DNA of 64,000 bases from Syntrophobacterales bacterium Delta_02 (GTDB lineage Bacteria > Desulfobacterota > Syntrophorhabdia > Syntrophorhabdales > Syntrophorhabdaceae), in NCBI GenBank assembly GCA_001603955.1, contig LVAA01000012.1, forward strand, positions 1 through 64,000, written 5' to 3'. Below the pieces are notes generated by a model. That model was not told the origin of the DNA and searched no databases. It saw nothing but the letters and a program-made list of their open reading frames with translations. Of this stretch, positions 17,433 through 26,113 are shown piece by piece. Position 1 is the first letter of the stretch; every line of letters starts with the position of its first letter. A program made the position numbers and the translations under genes.

Positions 17433-17656
17433 GATCAACCTTCCTTTGATATTCCAGGATCGCGGCCCTCGAAGCCCCCCGACTTCCCAAGGATCCCTTT
17501 TAAAAGATACGCCATCTCGTGTACAAAATCAAAACCAGGTTTACGCGATAGCTCTGAAAGGGACACTTCGCCGTCTTTTTGCACTTGCTTCACCGTTATA
17601 GTCCATGATATATAGCGGGTGAGCACAGCTGCAGGATAAAAGAGAAGGAGAACGGC

Positions 17657-18424
17657 ATGGACATTCTAACGGAAATGATCAGGACCCTCCGGGAAGATAC
17701 ACCGGTCCAGGAAGTGCGAAGAGGGCTGACCTGGACCGCCGTGGTGAGTAAACGGTGCGGCCTGGCTTCTATGCTGGGCTCGACGGGCGGGTGCAATCAT
17801 GAGGCGACGGCAGGTATGGAAAGGTCCTTTACGGAAATGACGGCCCTCGAACTCGCCCGCAACTGCAATCTCAGCAATGATACGGCCACGTTATCCCTCG
17901 GCCTCGCAGCCGTCAATTCCCTCATCGATGTCGATATAAGCAGATGCAGCGACAGGGAGGGATTGCAGTTGGCGAGAGATATAGGCAAGGGAAAGAACAT
18001 TGCCGTCATCGGCCATTTCCCGTACCTTGCCGATGTGGCCAAGGTTGCCCGCAACCTCTGGATAATCGAAAAGAGACCCCATCCGGGCGATTTCTCTGAA
18101 GAGGAAGGCAGGGACCTCATTCCCCGCTCCGATATAGTCGTCATCTCCAGCACCACGATCATCAACCGCACCCTCCCGGGCATCCTCGACCGGTGTAAGG
18201 AGGGGGCCGTCAAGATGCTTCTCGGGCCGAGCACACCCCTGACGGAAACCTTCTTCACCCTGGGCATAGACATCCTCTCGGGAAGCGTGGTGATGGATAA
18301 GGACAGCGTACTGAAGTCGGTGGGCGAAGGGATCAGTTTCATGCAGCTCAAGAAGAGGGGAGGCGTCCGTTTCGTGACCATGATCAAGGACTATGATGAT
18401 ATCCTTCGAAGATTGAAGGAGTGA
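17657..18424 (+). CDS. DUF4213/DUF364 putative heavy-metal chelation protein
   Basis: 255 residues. The N-terminal 90 residues fit DUF4213 (GLTWTAVVSKRCGLASM) and the C-terminal part DUF364, a Rossmann-like domain with VIGHFPYLADV, VVISSTTIINRTLPGIL and LLGPSTPLTETFF. Families of this kind are annotated as putative heavy-metal chelation and are often found beside metal or chelate ABC genes. ATG 17657 has GAAGGAGA 6 bases upstream. The periplasmic binding protein gene follows by 56 bases, which supports a role in handling a metal or metal chelate; the metal itself is unknown. Confidence 0.82.
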   Translation: MDILTEMIRTLREDTPVQEVRRGLTWTAVVSKRCGLASMLGSTGGCNHEATAGMERSFTEMTALELARNCNLSNDTATLSLGLAAVNSLIDVDISRCSDREGLQLARDIGKGKNIAVIGHFPYLADVAKVARNLWIIEKRPHPGDFSEEEGRDLIPRSDIVVISSTTIINRTLPGILDRCKEGAVKMLLGPSTPLTETFFTLGIDILSGSVVMDKDSVLKSVGEGISFMQLKKRGGVRFVTMIKDYDDILRRLKE

Positions 18425-18480
18425 GGACGCGGAGGTAGCAGGCCTGCCGTGCAACCGGACAATACATGGAGGATCCTCGA

Positions 18481-19542
18481 ATGAAAAGCATACGTTTCCT
18501 GTTAGCATTGGTCCTGACAGCGGCCGCATTGTTCGCGGCAAGCCTGCAAGGCGCTCCCGCATATGCCGCGGAATACAAGACAATGACCGACATGTGCGGC
18601 AACACGGTGGAAGTTCCCGTCAACCCGCAGAGGATAGCAAGCATGCACTGTGTCTCATGCGAAAGGGTGTACATACTCGGCGCTGGCAGCAGGCTCTGCC
18701 TGATGGGCAAACAATCGCCTTGGGCTTACAAACTATACCCCGAGATAAGGAACGTAGAAACACGGAGGACCGGAAAGGTCAGCCAGTTGCGCACCCTCAA
18801 CGTCGACCTCGTACTCTATACAACGGGCATGTTCAAGGGTAAAGGAGAAGAGTTCAGAAAAGCGGGGCTCAAAACGGCATGCTCGTTCACTGCCGATAAG
18901 AGACCGCGGACCGTCGAAGGCTTTATCACCGGCTTCAAGAAACAAATGCGGTTCTACGGCCAGATCCTCGGTCCCGACGCAAAGGCAAGAGCCGACAGGT
19001 ACTGCAGGTACTTTGATGACAGAGTAGGCCGTATCCTTTCGATCACATCAAGGATCGACAGGAAAGACAGGCCTTCCGTCTATTACGGGTGGAAGGGGGG
19101 GGAAATGCTCGCCAGCCAGGGAGAGGGCAGCACCATGCACTGGAACACCGAAATCGCAGGCGGTAACTACCTGCCCCGGGCCAGGGATGACAATTTCGCC
19201 GATCTCGACAGGAAGCAGGTCTTGTCATGGGACCCCGACGTGGTCCTAATAAGCAGGGCGAACGTGACGATCGACACTGTAAAAGAGGATCCCGCCTGGG
19301 CGACCGGGAAGGCTGTCAGGAACGGCAGGGTCTACTATACGCCCGAGGGCATCTATTCGTGGGACAACGCCAGCGGGGAGACGGTCCTCCTCATCATATA
19401 CCTGGCAAAGATCTTCCACCCTGACCTGTTCAAGGACTGGGACATGATAAAGGAAATGAAGACATTCTATTCGGAGATATACGGCAAGACCATAACGGAT
19501 GAGGACGCGCGGCGCATCCTTCAGTGCCTGCCCCCCGCGTAG
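18481..19542 (+). CDS. Periplasmic iron-chelate/cobalamin-type ABC substrate-binding protein
   Basis: 353 residues, class III binding protein (FhuD/BtuF type). Residues 1-29 form a signal peptide (cleavage near AYAAE). The mature protein begins TMTDMCGNTVEVPVNPQRIASMHCVSCERVYILGA, the usual start of this family, with the second lobe (LSWDPDVVLISR...) after a long linking helix. ATG 18481 has GGAGG 8 bases upstream; an in-frame ATG at 18466 lies before it without a site. No permease or ATPase gene accompanies it, so it either works with a transporter encoded elsewhere or serves the neighbouring DUF364 protein. Confidence 0.85.
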   Translation: MKSIRFLLALVLTAAALFAASLQGAPAYAAEYKTMTDMCGNTVEVPVNPQRIASMHCVSCERVYILGAGSRLCLMGKQSPWAYKLYPEIRNVETRRTGKVSQLRTLNVDLVLYTTGMFKGKGEEFRKAGLKTACSFTADKRPRTVEGFITGFKKQMRFYGQILGPDAKARADRYCRYFDDRVGRILSITSRIDRKDRPSVYYGWKGGEMLASQGEGSTMHWNTEIAGGNYLPRARDDNFADLDRKQVLSWDPDVVLISRANVTIDTVKEDPAWATGKAVRNGRVYYTPEGIYSWDNASGETVLLIIYLAKIFHPDLFKDWDMIKEMKTFYSEIYGKTITDEDARRILQCLPPA

Positions 19543-19561
19543 ACGCCTGCGAAATTTCCTT

Positions 19562-19637
19562 TCCAGCAACGACTCATTGCTGGACCTCCGATACCCCCCT
19601 GCTCTTTCCTGTTGCCAACCTACACGAGCAGGGGGGT
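19562..19637. terminator. Two hairpins after the binding-protein gene
   Basis: First hairpin TCCAGCAA (19562-19569) / TTGCTGGA (19577-19584). Second ACCCCCCTGCTC (19593-19604) / GAGCAGGGGGGT (19626-19637), 12 bp perfect with a 21-base loop and followed by TCACTTTT. They lie right after the gene stop, so a termination or mRNA-stabilising role is likely. Confidence 0.5.
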
Positions 19638-19727
19638 TCACTTTTGCCTCCGTGACGAAAAACCTCAAACACCGCCGGTCCCATCTTTCGATTGACATGA
19701 ACAACCGCCGGGAATAATATTTCCCCG

Positions 19728-20444
19728 ATGTCCGCCATGCTCTACATCATCAAGGTCGGCAGCACCCATCCTGTCATAGCCTCCAGGCATGGTGATTTCG
19801 AGGATTGGATCCTGACCGGGCTTCGACTGGCGACGGTGGACGCCCGTGTTGTCAACGCCGAGACAGGTGCGGAACTTCCCCATCCGGCACAGTGCGCGGG
19901 AATCATTGTCACGGGGTCTCATTCGATGATAACGGATGATCTCCCCTGGAGCCTGAGAACGGAGAAATGGATACCGTCCGTCATCCGAGCCGGCGTCCCC
20001 TTTCTGGGGATCTGCTATGGCCACCAGCTTCTCGCAAAGGCAACGGGCGGTGAGGCCGGTCATCCCCCGGCGGGAAAGGAATTCGGCACGGTCCCTCTAA
20101 ACCTCCTTCCGCCCTGCGCCAACGATCCTCTCTTCGCCAGCCTTCCGGAGGCCTTCCCCGTCCACGCCACCCACTCCCAGTCCGTCCTTCGCCTGCCCCC
20201 GGGAGCCGCGCGCCTCGCGGGCAACACCCACGAACCCAATCACGCCTTCAGGCTCGGCAAGGCCTGGGGAGTTCAATTCCACCCCGAGTACTCCGCCGAG
20301 ATCATGAGATCATACATAGCCGAAGATGCCCCCGACCTCGCATCCGCCGGCGTCAACGTGGCGAACCTGCTCGCCGCAGTCGTCGAAACCCCTCACGCGG
20401 CCAGCATACTGACCAACTTCGCCCGACTTGTCGAAGCGCGGTAG
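19728..20444 (+). CDS. Class I glutamine amidotransferase (GMP synthase-like)
   Basis: 238-residue cytoplasmic stand-alone GATase1 domain. The nucleophile is C96 in LGICYGHQLLA, and H185 and E187 in GVQFHPEYS complete the triad; the oxyanion strand GIIVTGSHSMITD is present. It resembles the YfeJ/GuaA_1-like group that hydrolyses glutamine or gamma-glutamyl compounds without a fused synthase. ATG 19728 has no strong ribosome-binding site; ATG 19737 is an alternative. No partner synthase is encoded nearby, so the acceptor is unknown. Confidence 0.88.
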   Translation: MSAMLYIIKVGSTHPVIASRHGDFEDWILTGLRLATVDARVVNAETGAELPHPAQCAGIIVTGSHSMITDDLPWSLRTEKWIPSVIRAGVPFLGICYGHQLLAKATGGEAGHPPAGKEFGTVPLNLLPPCANDPLFASLPEAFPVHATHSQSVLRLPPGAARLAGNTHEPNHAFRLGKAWGVQFHPEYSAEIMRSYIAEDAPDLASAGVNVANLLAAVVETPHAASILTNFARLVEAR

Positions 20445-20509
20445 GACCGTAAAAAAACCGCCCGAATGGCTTGAGTTGCCTCACAGGCTGTTGAATGGTA
20501 AAGGTAAAA

Positions 20510-20582
20510 AAAGACGGGGATGGAACTACACGACCAAGCCCCGCAATCGTACAGGACCTGATGTTGTCTCCTCCCCGTCTTT
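20510..20582. terminator. Inverted repeat between convergent genes
   Basis: AAAGACGGGGA (20510-20520) pairs perfectly with TCCCCGTCTTT (20572-20582), with a preceding A-run and a 51-base loop. It lies between the convergent amidotransferase and kinase-like genes and may end transcription in both directions; the long loop makes this uncertain. Confidence 0.4.
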
Positions 20583-20593
20583 GGCTTCTAGCC

Positions 20594-20620
20594 CTCAAGC
20601 GGTTCAAGCGGCTCAAGCGG
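20594..20620 (-). repeat. Nonamer array (three units)
   Basis: CTCAAGCGG-TTCAAGCGG-CTCAAGCGG, the reverse orientation of the CTTGAGCCG-type word, in the same convergent spacer. Confidence 0.8.
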
Positions 20621-20644
20621 TTTATTTACGGTCCTTCCCCGCCT

Positions 20645-21394
20645 TTAAAGCACCGCCTGGCTTATAGTGCTCATGGCGGTCTTCGCCGGGGTGGCGAGGT
20701 CGAAACGCCGTATCACTTCGTCGCCTATCAACCGGGCCGCCTCTTCGTACCTGACACGGTCCGTGTTGATGACGATGTCGTAGAGGATCGGATCGTCGAT
20801 GTCGGCGTCGAAGTTGTCCTTCAGGTACCGCTTGCGGCCATGGTCCTTCTTCTTGACGTAGTTGGTCGCCGTTTTCAGATCGTACCCGAAAACCTCCTGC
20901 GCCCGCTCGACCCTCTTCTCTAAGGAACCGACGAGACGCACGTGGAAGACGTTCGGCAGGTCACGTGTGACCATGTTGGCTCCCCTGCCCACAAGAATGC
21001 AATTCCCTATCTGGGCAAGGCGCAGTATCGTCGCGTTTGTTCGCTCGACAAGTGTCCATGTGTTGGGGTGGAGCCCAATGAACTCCTCGACGGCATCGGA
21101 TATCGTGCCCTTGTGTTCTTCCTTCATGTACTCCCCGACACGGCTCTTCAGGTTGAACACCTCGAGGACCTTTGTAACGAGCTTCTGGTCGAAGATCGTC
21201 CATTCCTCATGACTCGGGACCTTCGTTCTCAGGTAGCTCACCAGTTCCGAGGAAACGGTCAGACCGCCGGCTCCTTCAGCTCGTGATATCGTTATCGCGG
21301 GTTTTGAGGGTTCTCCCGAAAGTCTTTTTCCCTTCTGACCAAAATGACGTTCGATGTAAGACTCGCACTTATCAGAGGTAATGTTCTCCCACAT
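20645..21394 (-). CDS. Cytidylate kinase-like family protein
   Basis: 249 residues of the cytidylate_kinase2 group (PF13189-like), a P-loop kinase fold that is not the standard CMP kinase. It shows the family's ITISRAEGAGG start (about 35), the DQKLVTKVL segment, the CILVGRGANMVTRD motif and a VRLVGSLEKRVERA helix with the ARxR-type lid (KKKDHGRKRYLKDNF). Substrate in vivo is not established for this family. The first 30 residues are an extension. ATG 21394 has GGAGGG upstream. Single gene, convergent with the amidotransferase. Confidence 0.85.
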   Translation of the reverse strand: MWENITSDKCESYIERHFGQKGKRLSGEPSKPAITISRAEGAGGLTVSSELVSYLRTKVPSHEEWTIFDQKLVTKVLEVFNLKSRVGEYMKEEHKGTISDAVEEFIGLHPNTWTLVERTNATILRLAQIGNCILVGRGANMVTRDLPNVFHVRLVGSLEKRVERAQEVFGYDLKTATNYVKKKDHGRKRYLKDNFDADIDDPILYDIVINTDRVRYEEAARLIGDEVIRRFDLATPAKTAMSTISQAVL

Positions 21395-21816
21395 ACGAAA
21401 CCCTCCTCTCGTTGAAGTGTTCTCTCATGCCCACCCGACTGTGGACTCTTGCCCCATCCCCTCTCCCCCTTTATCTAATGTCTATAGCCGACAGATCGCC
21501 CTTTGTCAACCGAAGTGGAGCGGGTCATGGGTGATGGGTGATGGGAAGAGACGCGGGTTAGAACCGTTGGAGCCGTTAGAACCATTCTTCCCTATTACCT
21601 ATCACCCAGGAAGTGGCGCACCGCGCGGTGATCTTCGACTCTTCCGTGGGAGAGGAACGGCTGGTGAATGAACTTCAGGATATGCTTTCGCGGTACCTCT
21701 TCGAATAGCCGCTGCTCCCGGCTCTCCGGGAAAGGATGGGACCGGCGATCCACCGTAGCATGTGCCCGCATATCTGTGGTACAATAAACACCGGTTCAGG
21801 AGGGACCGGGGAAGGA
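21395..21816. other. Spacer with heptamer-type repeats
   Basis: 422 bases without a convincing gene. At 21519-21551 the 7-bp word GGGTGAT is repeated (GGTCATGGGTGATGGGTGATGGG) and a reversed CCTATCACCC copy follows at 21597-21606, so a large imperfect hairpin is possible. A short frame near 21630-21706 reads like a protein tail ending in SRYLFE but has no upstream body; it may be debris. Confidence 0.5.
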
Positions 21817-22200
21817 ATGACAAAAGTGAAACAACGTGTCGTCATAGTCGGCGCAAGCCCTAAACCGGAACGCTATTCAAACCGCGCCGTGGCCCTTCTG
21901 ATCGAGAATGGGCACGAGGCTATTCCTGTTCATCCGACGGCGACCACCATTCACGGCGCCCACGCCGTTCCTCACCTGAGCGATGTGCGCGACCATGTTG
22001 ACACCGTCACTCTCTACGTATCGCCGACTATTTCCAGTTCCCTGGAAAAAGAACTCCTGACGCTTCATCCGGACAGGGTCATCTTCAATCCCGATTCCGA
22101 GAACGAAACCCTCCGCCGCAATCTTGAATCCCATGGCATCAGGACAGTGGAGGCCTGCACCCTCGTCTTGCTGAAAACGAACCAATTCGACGAAGCATGA
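21817..22200 (+). CDS. CoA-binding domain protein (CoA_binding_2, YccU-like)
   Basis: 127-residue Rossmann-fold protein with the nucleotide-binding start VVIVGASPKPERYSNRA, the YPV-type strand (EAIPVHPTA), and the DTVTLYVSP strand typical of CoA_binding_2 proteins. It probably binds CoA or an acyl-CoA; no enzymatic function is established for the family. The frame is open from 21736, but ATG 21817 directly follows GGGGAAGGA. Single gene. Confidence 0.88.
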   Translation: MTKVKQRVVIVGASPKPERYSNRAVALLIENGHEAIPVHPTATTIHGAHAVPHLSDVRDHVDTVTLYVSPTISSSLEKELLTLHPDRVIFNPDSENETLRRNLESHGIRTVEACTLVLLKTNQFDEA

Positions 22201-22259
22201 CCTGACACCTTTTTTGCTTTCTCCTCGCCACAAAAAACCACTACAATAGGACGCTTATG

Positions 22260-22293
22260 CACTATGAAAGTCTTATAGTATGTTTTCATAGTG
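22260..22293. promoter_or_regulatory. AT-rich dyad upstream of the PIN-like gene
   Basis: CACTATGAAA (22260-22269) and TTTCATAGTG (22284-22293) form perfect 10-bp arms in an AT-rich spacer, with an inner TATAGTA. It lies about 75 bases before the next start and looks like an operator or promoter region. Confidence 0.45.
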
Positions 22294-22365
22294 TTTTGTG
22301 ATCTATCCAGTGGTTTACTTTTTTTCGTAACACAGGGTACAGTATGGTGGAGAAGGTGATCGCTT

Positions 22366-23202
22366 ATGGATAAAATGGAGAGATTCCCTGATTGCTTACG
22401 GTCGGCGTTGCAGGAAAGCCGGTTCGAGAATATTCTCGACTCCAACATGTTCACCGCTTATATCCCGAGGGACACCGGCATCCCCCGGTTCACCGACCCC
22501 CGCCGGTCCTCTCTCAACATCGGCACCTATCGTCAGCCGGGCCACGTGCGGTCGAGGTATATCAACCAGGTCTTCAGCTGCATCGGATATATCAAGCGCA
22601 TTCATAATCTGGACCATCTGAAATACCTTCCCCGCCTCTATGAAGAACTCGGCAGGTTCCTCGTCGTCATGGAGGACATCACCTACAGTCTGGATATCAG
22701 GACGTCGCGCGACATCTATGAAGCGCAGAAACGAGGTTTCGAGGGTTTCTTTGTCAATTATCACCACCAAACCGCCCACAACCATGATCGAGAGGTAGAC
22801 ACGATCAGGAAACACCAGCTTCTTTACCTTGAAAAGATAGACATGCTCATCGAAACCCTGAGGACACGCGGCCACGTCTTCGATTGCAGCGATGATCCTC
22901 TCTACGCGCGCATCCTGTCGGCTTGCCGCGATCTCTCGGAGACCGACGGAGCGGCATCAGACGGCGCGATGGAAGTAGCTTCCCGTTTTGTCGCCAACTG
23001 TTGCGCAAAGGCCGCGCTTGATGGTGATTCGAAGGTGATATGGTCGGGAGACACTAACGTGCTCAAGCTGCTGCGCCACGTCTATTCCGTTCCCGGCCTT
23101 CCTTCCGCCTTCCCCCAGATATACCTGCGGTCAAGCTATGACCCGATGAACTTCGCGGAGCTGTTCCCGCGGTGGGAACCGCGCAAAACCCCGGTCCAAT
23201 AG
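22366..23202 (+). CDS. Hypothetical protein with PIN-like ends
   Basis: 278 residues, family not recognised. The start ILDSNMF (D25) resembles the first strand and catalytic Asp of PIN nucleases, and the region near 215-240 (VANCCAKAALDGDSKVIWSGDTNVLKLL) resembles the last part of a PIN fold, where an Asp precedes a short helix. The middle is long, helical and rich in His (NYHHQTAHNHDRE). If it is a PIN protein the insertion between the conserved ends is unusually long. AAGGTG lies 10 bases before ATG 22366. It follows an AT-rich, dyad-containing spacer and has no obvious partner. Confidence 0.6.
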   Translation: MDKMERFPDCLRSALQESRFENILDSNMFTAYIPRDTGIPRFTDPRRSSLNIGTYRQPGHVRSRYINQVFSCIGYIKRIHNLDHLKYLPRLYEELGRFLVVMEDITYSLDIRTSRDIYEAQKRGFEGFFVNYHHQTAHNHDREVDTIRKHQLLYLEKIDMLIETLRTRGHVFDCSDDPLYARILSACRDLSETDGAASDGAMEVASRFVANCCAKAALDGDSKVIWSGDTNVLKLLRHVYSVPGLPSAFPQIYLRSSYDPMNFAELFPRWEPRKTPVQ

Positions 23203-23335
23203 CCCGCGGGTCGGTAAACCCTTCTCCCGGCCTTGACATACGAAACTGCCTTGTTCTATCATTTTTCTTTCGGACAACGGAGACCGGCGAGGCAATTCAT
23301 CCTCCATGCCTCGTACAATAGATCAAAGGAAGCGC

Positions 23336-24391
23336 ATGGAACTGCTCAACAAGATCTACTACGGAAACACAGCGCGGGACTGGCTCATCGCCGCCGGTGT
23401 CCTGATAGTTGTATTCGCCATCTTGAAGATCGTGCAGCGCGTCGGGATCAGCCGGCTGTCGAAGCTGAGCCTTCTGACCCACAACAAGGTCGATGATCTC
23501 CTCGTCGGCATCCTGGAGAACACGAAGTTGTTCTTCCTTCTTCTCGCCTCCGCGTATGTGGCGTCCCACACGCTCGCGCTCGAACCTTCCGTCACCGCCC
23601 TGCGGGAAAAGCTGATCATCCTCGTCCTCATCCTGCAAGGAGGGTTCTGGGCAAGCGCCACCGTTTCTTTCGGCCTCGCCAGGAATATCGAGAAGCGCAT
23701 GGATCAGGACGCGTCCAGCACGACCACGATCACCTTCCTCGGCTTCGTCGCGCGCATCATCCTGTGGAGCATTGTCCTTCTGTCGATGCTGGCCAACCTG
23801 GGTGTCAATGTTACCGGGCTCATCACCGGCCTGGGCATAGGAGGCATTGCGATCGCCCTGGCAGTCCAGAACATCCTCGGTGACCTGCTGGCCTCGTTGT
23901 CGATCGTGCTGGACAAGCCTTTCGTTATCGGCGACTTTATCATAGTGGATTCTCTTATGGGCAGCGTTGAGCATATCGGCCTTAAGACCACGCGGCTCCG
24001 CAGTCTCAGCGGAGAGCAACTGGTCTTCTCCAACAACGACCTTCTGAAAAGCCGTATCCGTAACTACGGCCGCATGTCCGAAAGACGCATCGTCTTCGGC
24101 TTTGGCGTCATATACCAGACCTCCCTGGACAAGTTGAGGATGATCAAGGAGATGGTCACCGAGATCGTCCGCAGTCAGGAGAACACCCGCTTCGACAGGG
24201 CTCACTTCAAGGAGTACGGAGACTCATCCCTCAACTTCGAGGTCGTCTACTACGTGACCAACCCCGATTACACCGTGTACATGGACATTCAGGAAAGGAT
24301 CAACCAGGAACTCTTCCGGCGCTTCGCCGAACAAGGCATCGAATTCGCCTACCCCACGCGAACAATATACATACAGCGCGAAGGGGAGTGA
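23336..24391 (+). CDS. MscS-family mechanosensitive ion channel
   Basis: 351 residues with four or five membrane segments followed by the MscS core: a Gly/Ala-rich pore helix (GLITGLGIGGIAIALAVQN), the beta domain start (FVIGDFIIVDSLMGSVEHIGLKTTRLRS), and the FSNNDLLKSRIRNYG motif. It would relieve turgor during osmotic downshift. Two ATGs are possible; 23336 is chosen over 23306 because AAAGGAA lies 5 bases upstream. Single gene between unrelated neighbours. Confidence 0.9.
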   Translation: MELLNKIYYGNTARDWLIAAGVLIVVFAILKIVQRVGISRLSKLSLLTHNKVDDLLVGILENTKLFFLLLASAYVASHTLALEPSVTALREKLIILVLILQGGFWASATVSFGLARNIEKRMDQDASSTTTITFLGFVARIILWSIVLLSMLANLGVNVTGLITGLGIGGIAIALAVQNILGDLLASLSIVLDKPFVIGDFIIVDSLMGSVEHIGLKTTRLRSLSGEQLVFSNNDLLKSRIRNYGRMSERRIVFGFGVIYQTSLDKLRMIKEMVTEIVRSQENTRFDRAHFKEYGDSSLNFEVVYYVTNPDYTVYMDIQERINQELFRRFAEQGIEFAYPTRTIYIQREGE

Positions 24392-24723
24392 AAACGGTTT
24401 CAAGTTTCAAGTTGCGGGTTGCGGGTCAAAGACCCGTCACAGGTCGCAGGTCCCACGTCGCAAGTCTGAAGGCAAAAAAAGATTCTAAAGGCTCCGATCT
24501 TCACGGGCACTTCGGGGATTCTCGTTCCCCATCATCCCGGCACCATCGTTCCCCATCATCCCGGCACCCTCATTCTCCGTCATCCCGGCGAAGGCCGGGA
24601 TCCAGGAAGGACTGGCGGTAAACGACCACCCGGCAGGGAAACGTTCCGCAACATTTCTCCATATCGCGCTCTCAGGCTATTATCTTTTCTGTGTTTTCTC
24701 CAGGAGCAGGACCCTGCGACACC
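24392..24723. other. Spacer with heptamer words and a REP-type array
   Basis: 332 bases without a gene. TTTCAAGTTTCAAGTTGCGGGTTGCGGGTC at 24400-24429 is made of 7-bp words and continues into a GGGTC-AAA-GACCC hairpin. A 24-bp tandem repeat and a GTCATCCCGGCGAAGGCCGGGAT hairpin follow at 24522-24601. Confidence 0.55.
24522..24593 (+). repeat. Three 24-bp tandem repeats ending in a REP-type hairpin
   Basis: Three consecutive 24-bp units (24522, 24546, 24570) share the core CATCCCGGC; units 1 and 2 differ at one base, unit 3 has diverged and merges into the CCCGGCgaagGCCGGG hairpin. The arrangement looks like tandem duplication of the left half of the common GTCATCCCGG.. repeat. Confidence 0.7.
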
Positions 24724-25155
24724 TCACTCCGGGAGGATTTGCGTGGGCATTTTGGGGAAACGTTTTTTCAGGCCCTTGAAGTAATCGGGACTTCCGAGGC
24801 ATTCTTCGTTGTCTTCCTCCGAGCACGCTAACTCCGCCACTTTCCATTTCGCTCCGCTCTTGCTGAGCAGGGCAAAGATGTCCTCGTACTGGTTCGCCCC
24901 GTCGGCAGATCTCGGAGATGTTTCGATCCAGGCCCAGCCGTTGAGCACCTTCAGATACCTGACCGTGAAGACAGCGCTGATGCCGTGCAGCTTTTGCATC
25001 TCACCCCGCAGGGCATCGAGGATCGCCTTCCTCTCGACCGAACCCGCCGGCGGCGTAACGGATGTCCCCTGAGACTCCGCAGCCGCGTACAGGCATTGCA
25101 GGGCAAAAACTATCGAGATGATCCCGATCAAGAACAGCACGCACTTTCTTGTCAT
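24724..25155 (-). CDS. Hypothetical secreted protein, NTF2-like
   Basis: 143 residues with a signal peptide (residues 1-26, cleavage near AAAES). The mature part begins KAILDALRGEMQKLHGISAVFTVRYLKVLNGWAWIE, a pattern seen in small periplasmic proteins that resemble the NTF2-like cone fold; function unknown. The frame is open to 25254, but ATG 25155 directly follows GGAGGGGCGGT. The last 30 residues (CSEEDNEECLG) contain two Cys that could pair. Lies 147 bases from the next membrane gene on the same strand. Confidence 0.7.
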   Translation of the reverse strand: MTRKCVLFLIGIISIVFALQCLYAAAESQGTSVTPPAGSVERKAILDALRGEMQKLHGISAVFTVRYLKVLNGWAWIETSPRSADGANQYEDIFALLSKSGAKWKVAELACSEEDNEECLGSPDYFKGLKKRFPKMPTQILPE

Positions 25156-25302
25156 ACCGCCCCTCCTCCAATCGGACCCCGCGCGCGCGGATCGCTTGTG
25201 GGGCCGGTTGTTCGTCTGTCGGAGAATTATCGCACCCAACGAAAGCGATAGCAAGAGAGAGGAAAGGCGGCTCGAGTGAAGCAGGCGTGAGATAGGCTGA
25301 TT

Positions 25303-25914
25303 TCATCCAGGATAAGAATCCGACCACGCTTTCGCAACAGAGGGATTGCGATCGAAGAAGCGGCGGCGCGCCTCTTCCGTCACGGAGTTTAACGGGCAGG
25401 CAAAATTGAAGCACTGCGAGCGCATGAACATCTTCAAGGTCGTGAAGAAACCGATGGTCGTCATGACGTAGACCAGCAGCAGAAACCATTGACCGCCAAC
25501 CATCAGGAAGGGTACGGGATAGCCCCACACAACGGCAAAACCCGTGAAGAATACCCCCTTCTCCATCTTCGTCATCGGCCCCGGCCTGTATCTCCACAGC
25601 TTGGGCGATCCATAATTCGCCCAGCATTTCAAGGACTTCTCCGGCTCGGCATAATGCGGACAGTGGGAACACATGACGCGGATCTCGACAAACCCGAAGA
25701 AGGCGGCCAGGATGACTATCCAGGCGACGAGCAGCCAACCGCTTACGTGATAGATCCCCGCACCGCCCAGCAGAAAAGGCGGCAATGAAATAAGGAAGAA
25801 ATGGAGCCAATCCTTCAGACCGAAATGGCAGTGAAGCTCCCGCCCGCAGGCGCAACCGTCGCAGGAGTCGGATCCACAGGTTGCTATCGGTCTATCAGGG
25901 TCGAGAAACATCAT
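25303..25914 (-). CDS. Conserved cysteine-rich integral membrane protein
   Basis: 203 residues with four membrane segments. The N-terminal cytoplasmic part has a Cys cluster (CGSDSCDGCACGRELHCHF) and a loop after TM2 carries CSHCPHYAEPEKSLKC followed by WANYGSPKLWRYRPGPM; a further pair is near the end (SQCFNFACPLN). The spacing suggests metal or Fe-S ligands. I recognise the pattern as a conserved membrane family of anaerobes but know no function for it. ATG 25914 and ATG 25911 are adjacent; neither has a strong ribosome-binding site. Confidence 0.68.
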   Translation of the reverse strand: MMFLDPDRPIATCGSDSCDGCACGRELHCHFGLKDWLHFFLISLPPFLLGGAGIYHVSGWLLVAWIVILAAFFGFVEIRVMCSHCPHYAEPEKSLKCWANYGSPKLWRYRPGPMTKMEKGVFFTGFAVVWGYPVPFLMVGGQWFLLLVYVMTTIGFFTTLKMFMRSQCFNFACPLNSVTEEARRRFFDRNPSVAKAWSDSYPG

Positions 25915-25990
25915 CTTCGTTATTCCGGAAGGACTACTTCCAGATATTATTATCGCCGCCTCAGGGCAGACCTTTATGAAGATGACGCTG

Positions 25991-26041
25991 CTTGAATGGC
26001 TTGAGCCGCTTGAATGAAGAAAAGACGGCTTGAACCGCTTG
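25991..26041 (+). repeat. Nonamer array (two blocks)
   Basis: CTTGAATGG-CTTGAGCCG-CTTGAATG, then AAGAAAAGACGG, then CTTGAACCG-CTTGA. The same AAGAAA(A/G)AGACGG linker separates blocks at 27105-27120 and 27941-27955. Confidence 0.8.
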
Positions 26042-26049
26042 ACAACCTC

Positions 26050-26113
26050 TTGATAAAGTCATTCTCTAGGTCATTCCGGCGAAGGCCGGAATGACGCAAA
26101 GGGACTTTGTCAA
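26050..26113. repeat. Palindromic REP/MITE-like element
   Basis: A symmetric 64-bp element: TTGATAAAGTC (26050-26060) and GACTTTGTCAA (26103-26113) form outer arms with one mismatch, around the perfect inner palindrome GTCATTCCGGC-GAAG-GCCGGAATGAC. A partial copy lies at 46913-46961 and half-copies at 24570-24601 and 45511-45536. It has no coding capacity. Confidence 0.75.

Noticed and set aside
21630-21706. A short frame ending SRYLFE before the CoA-binding gene
   Set aside because: Only about 27 codons, no ribosome-binding site, and its upstream part is repeat sequence.
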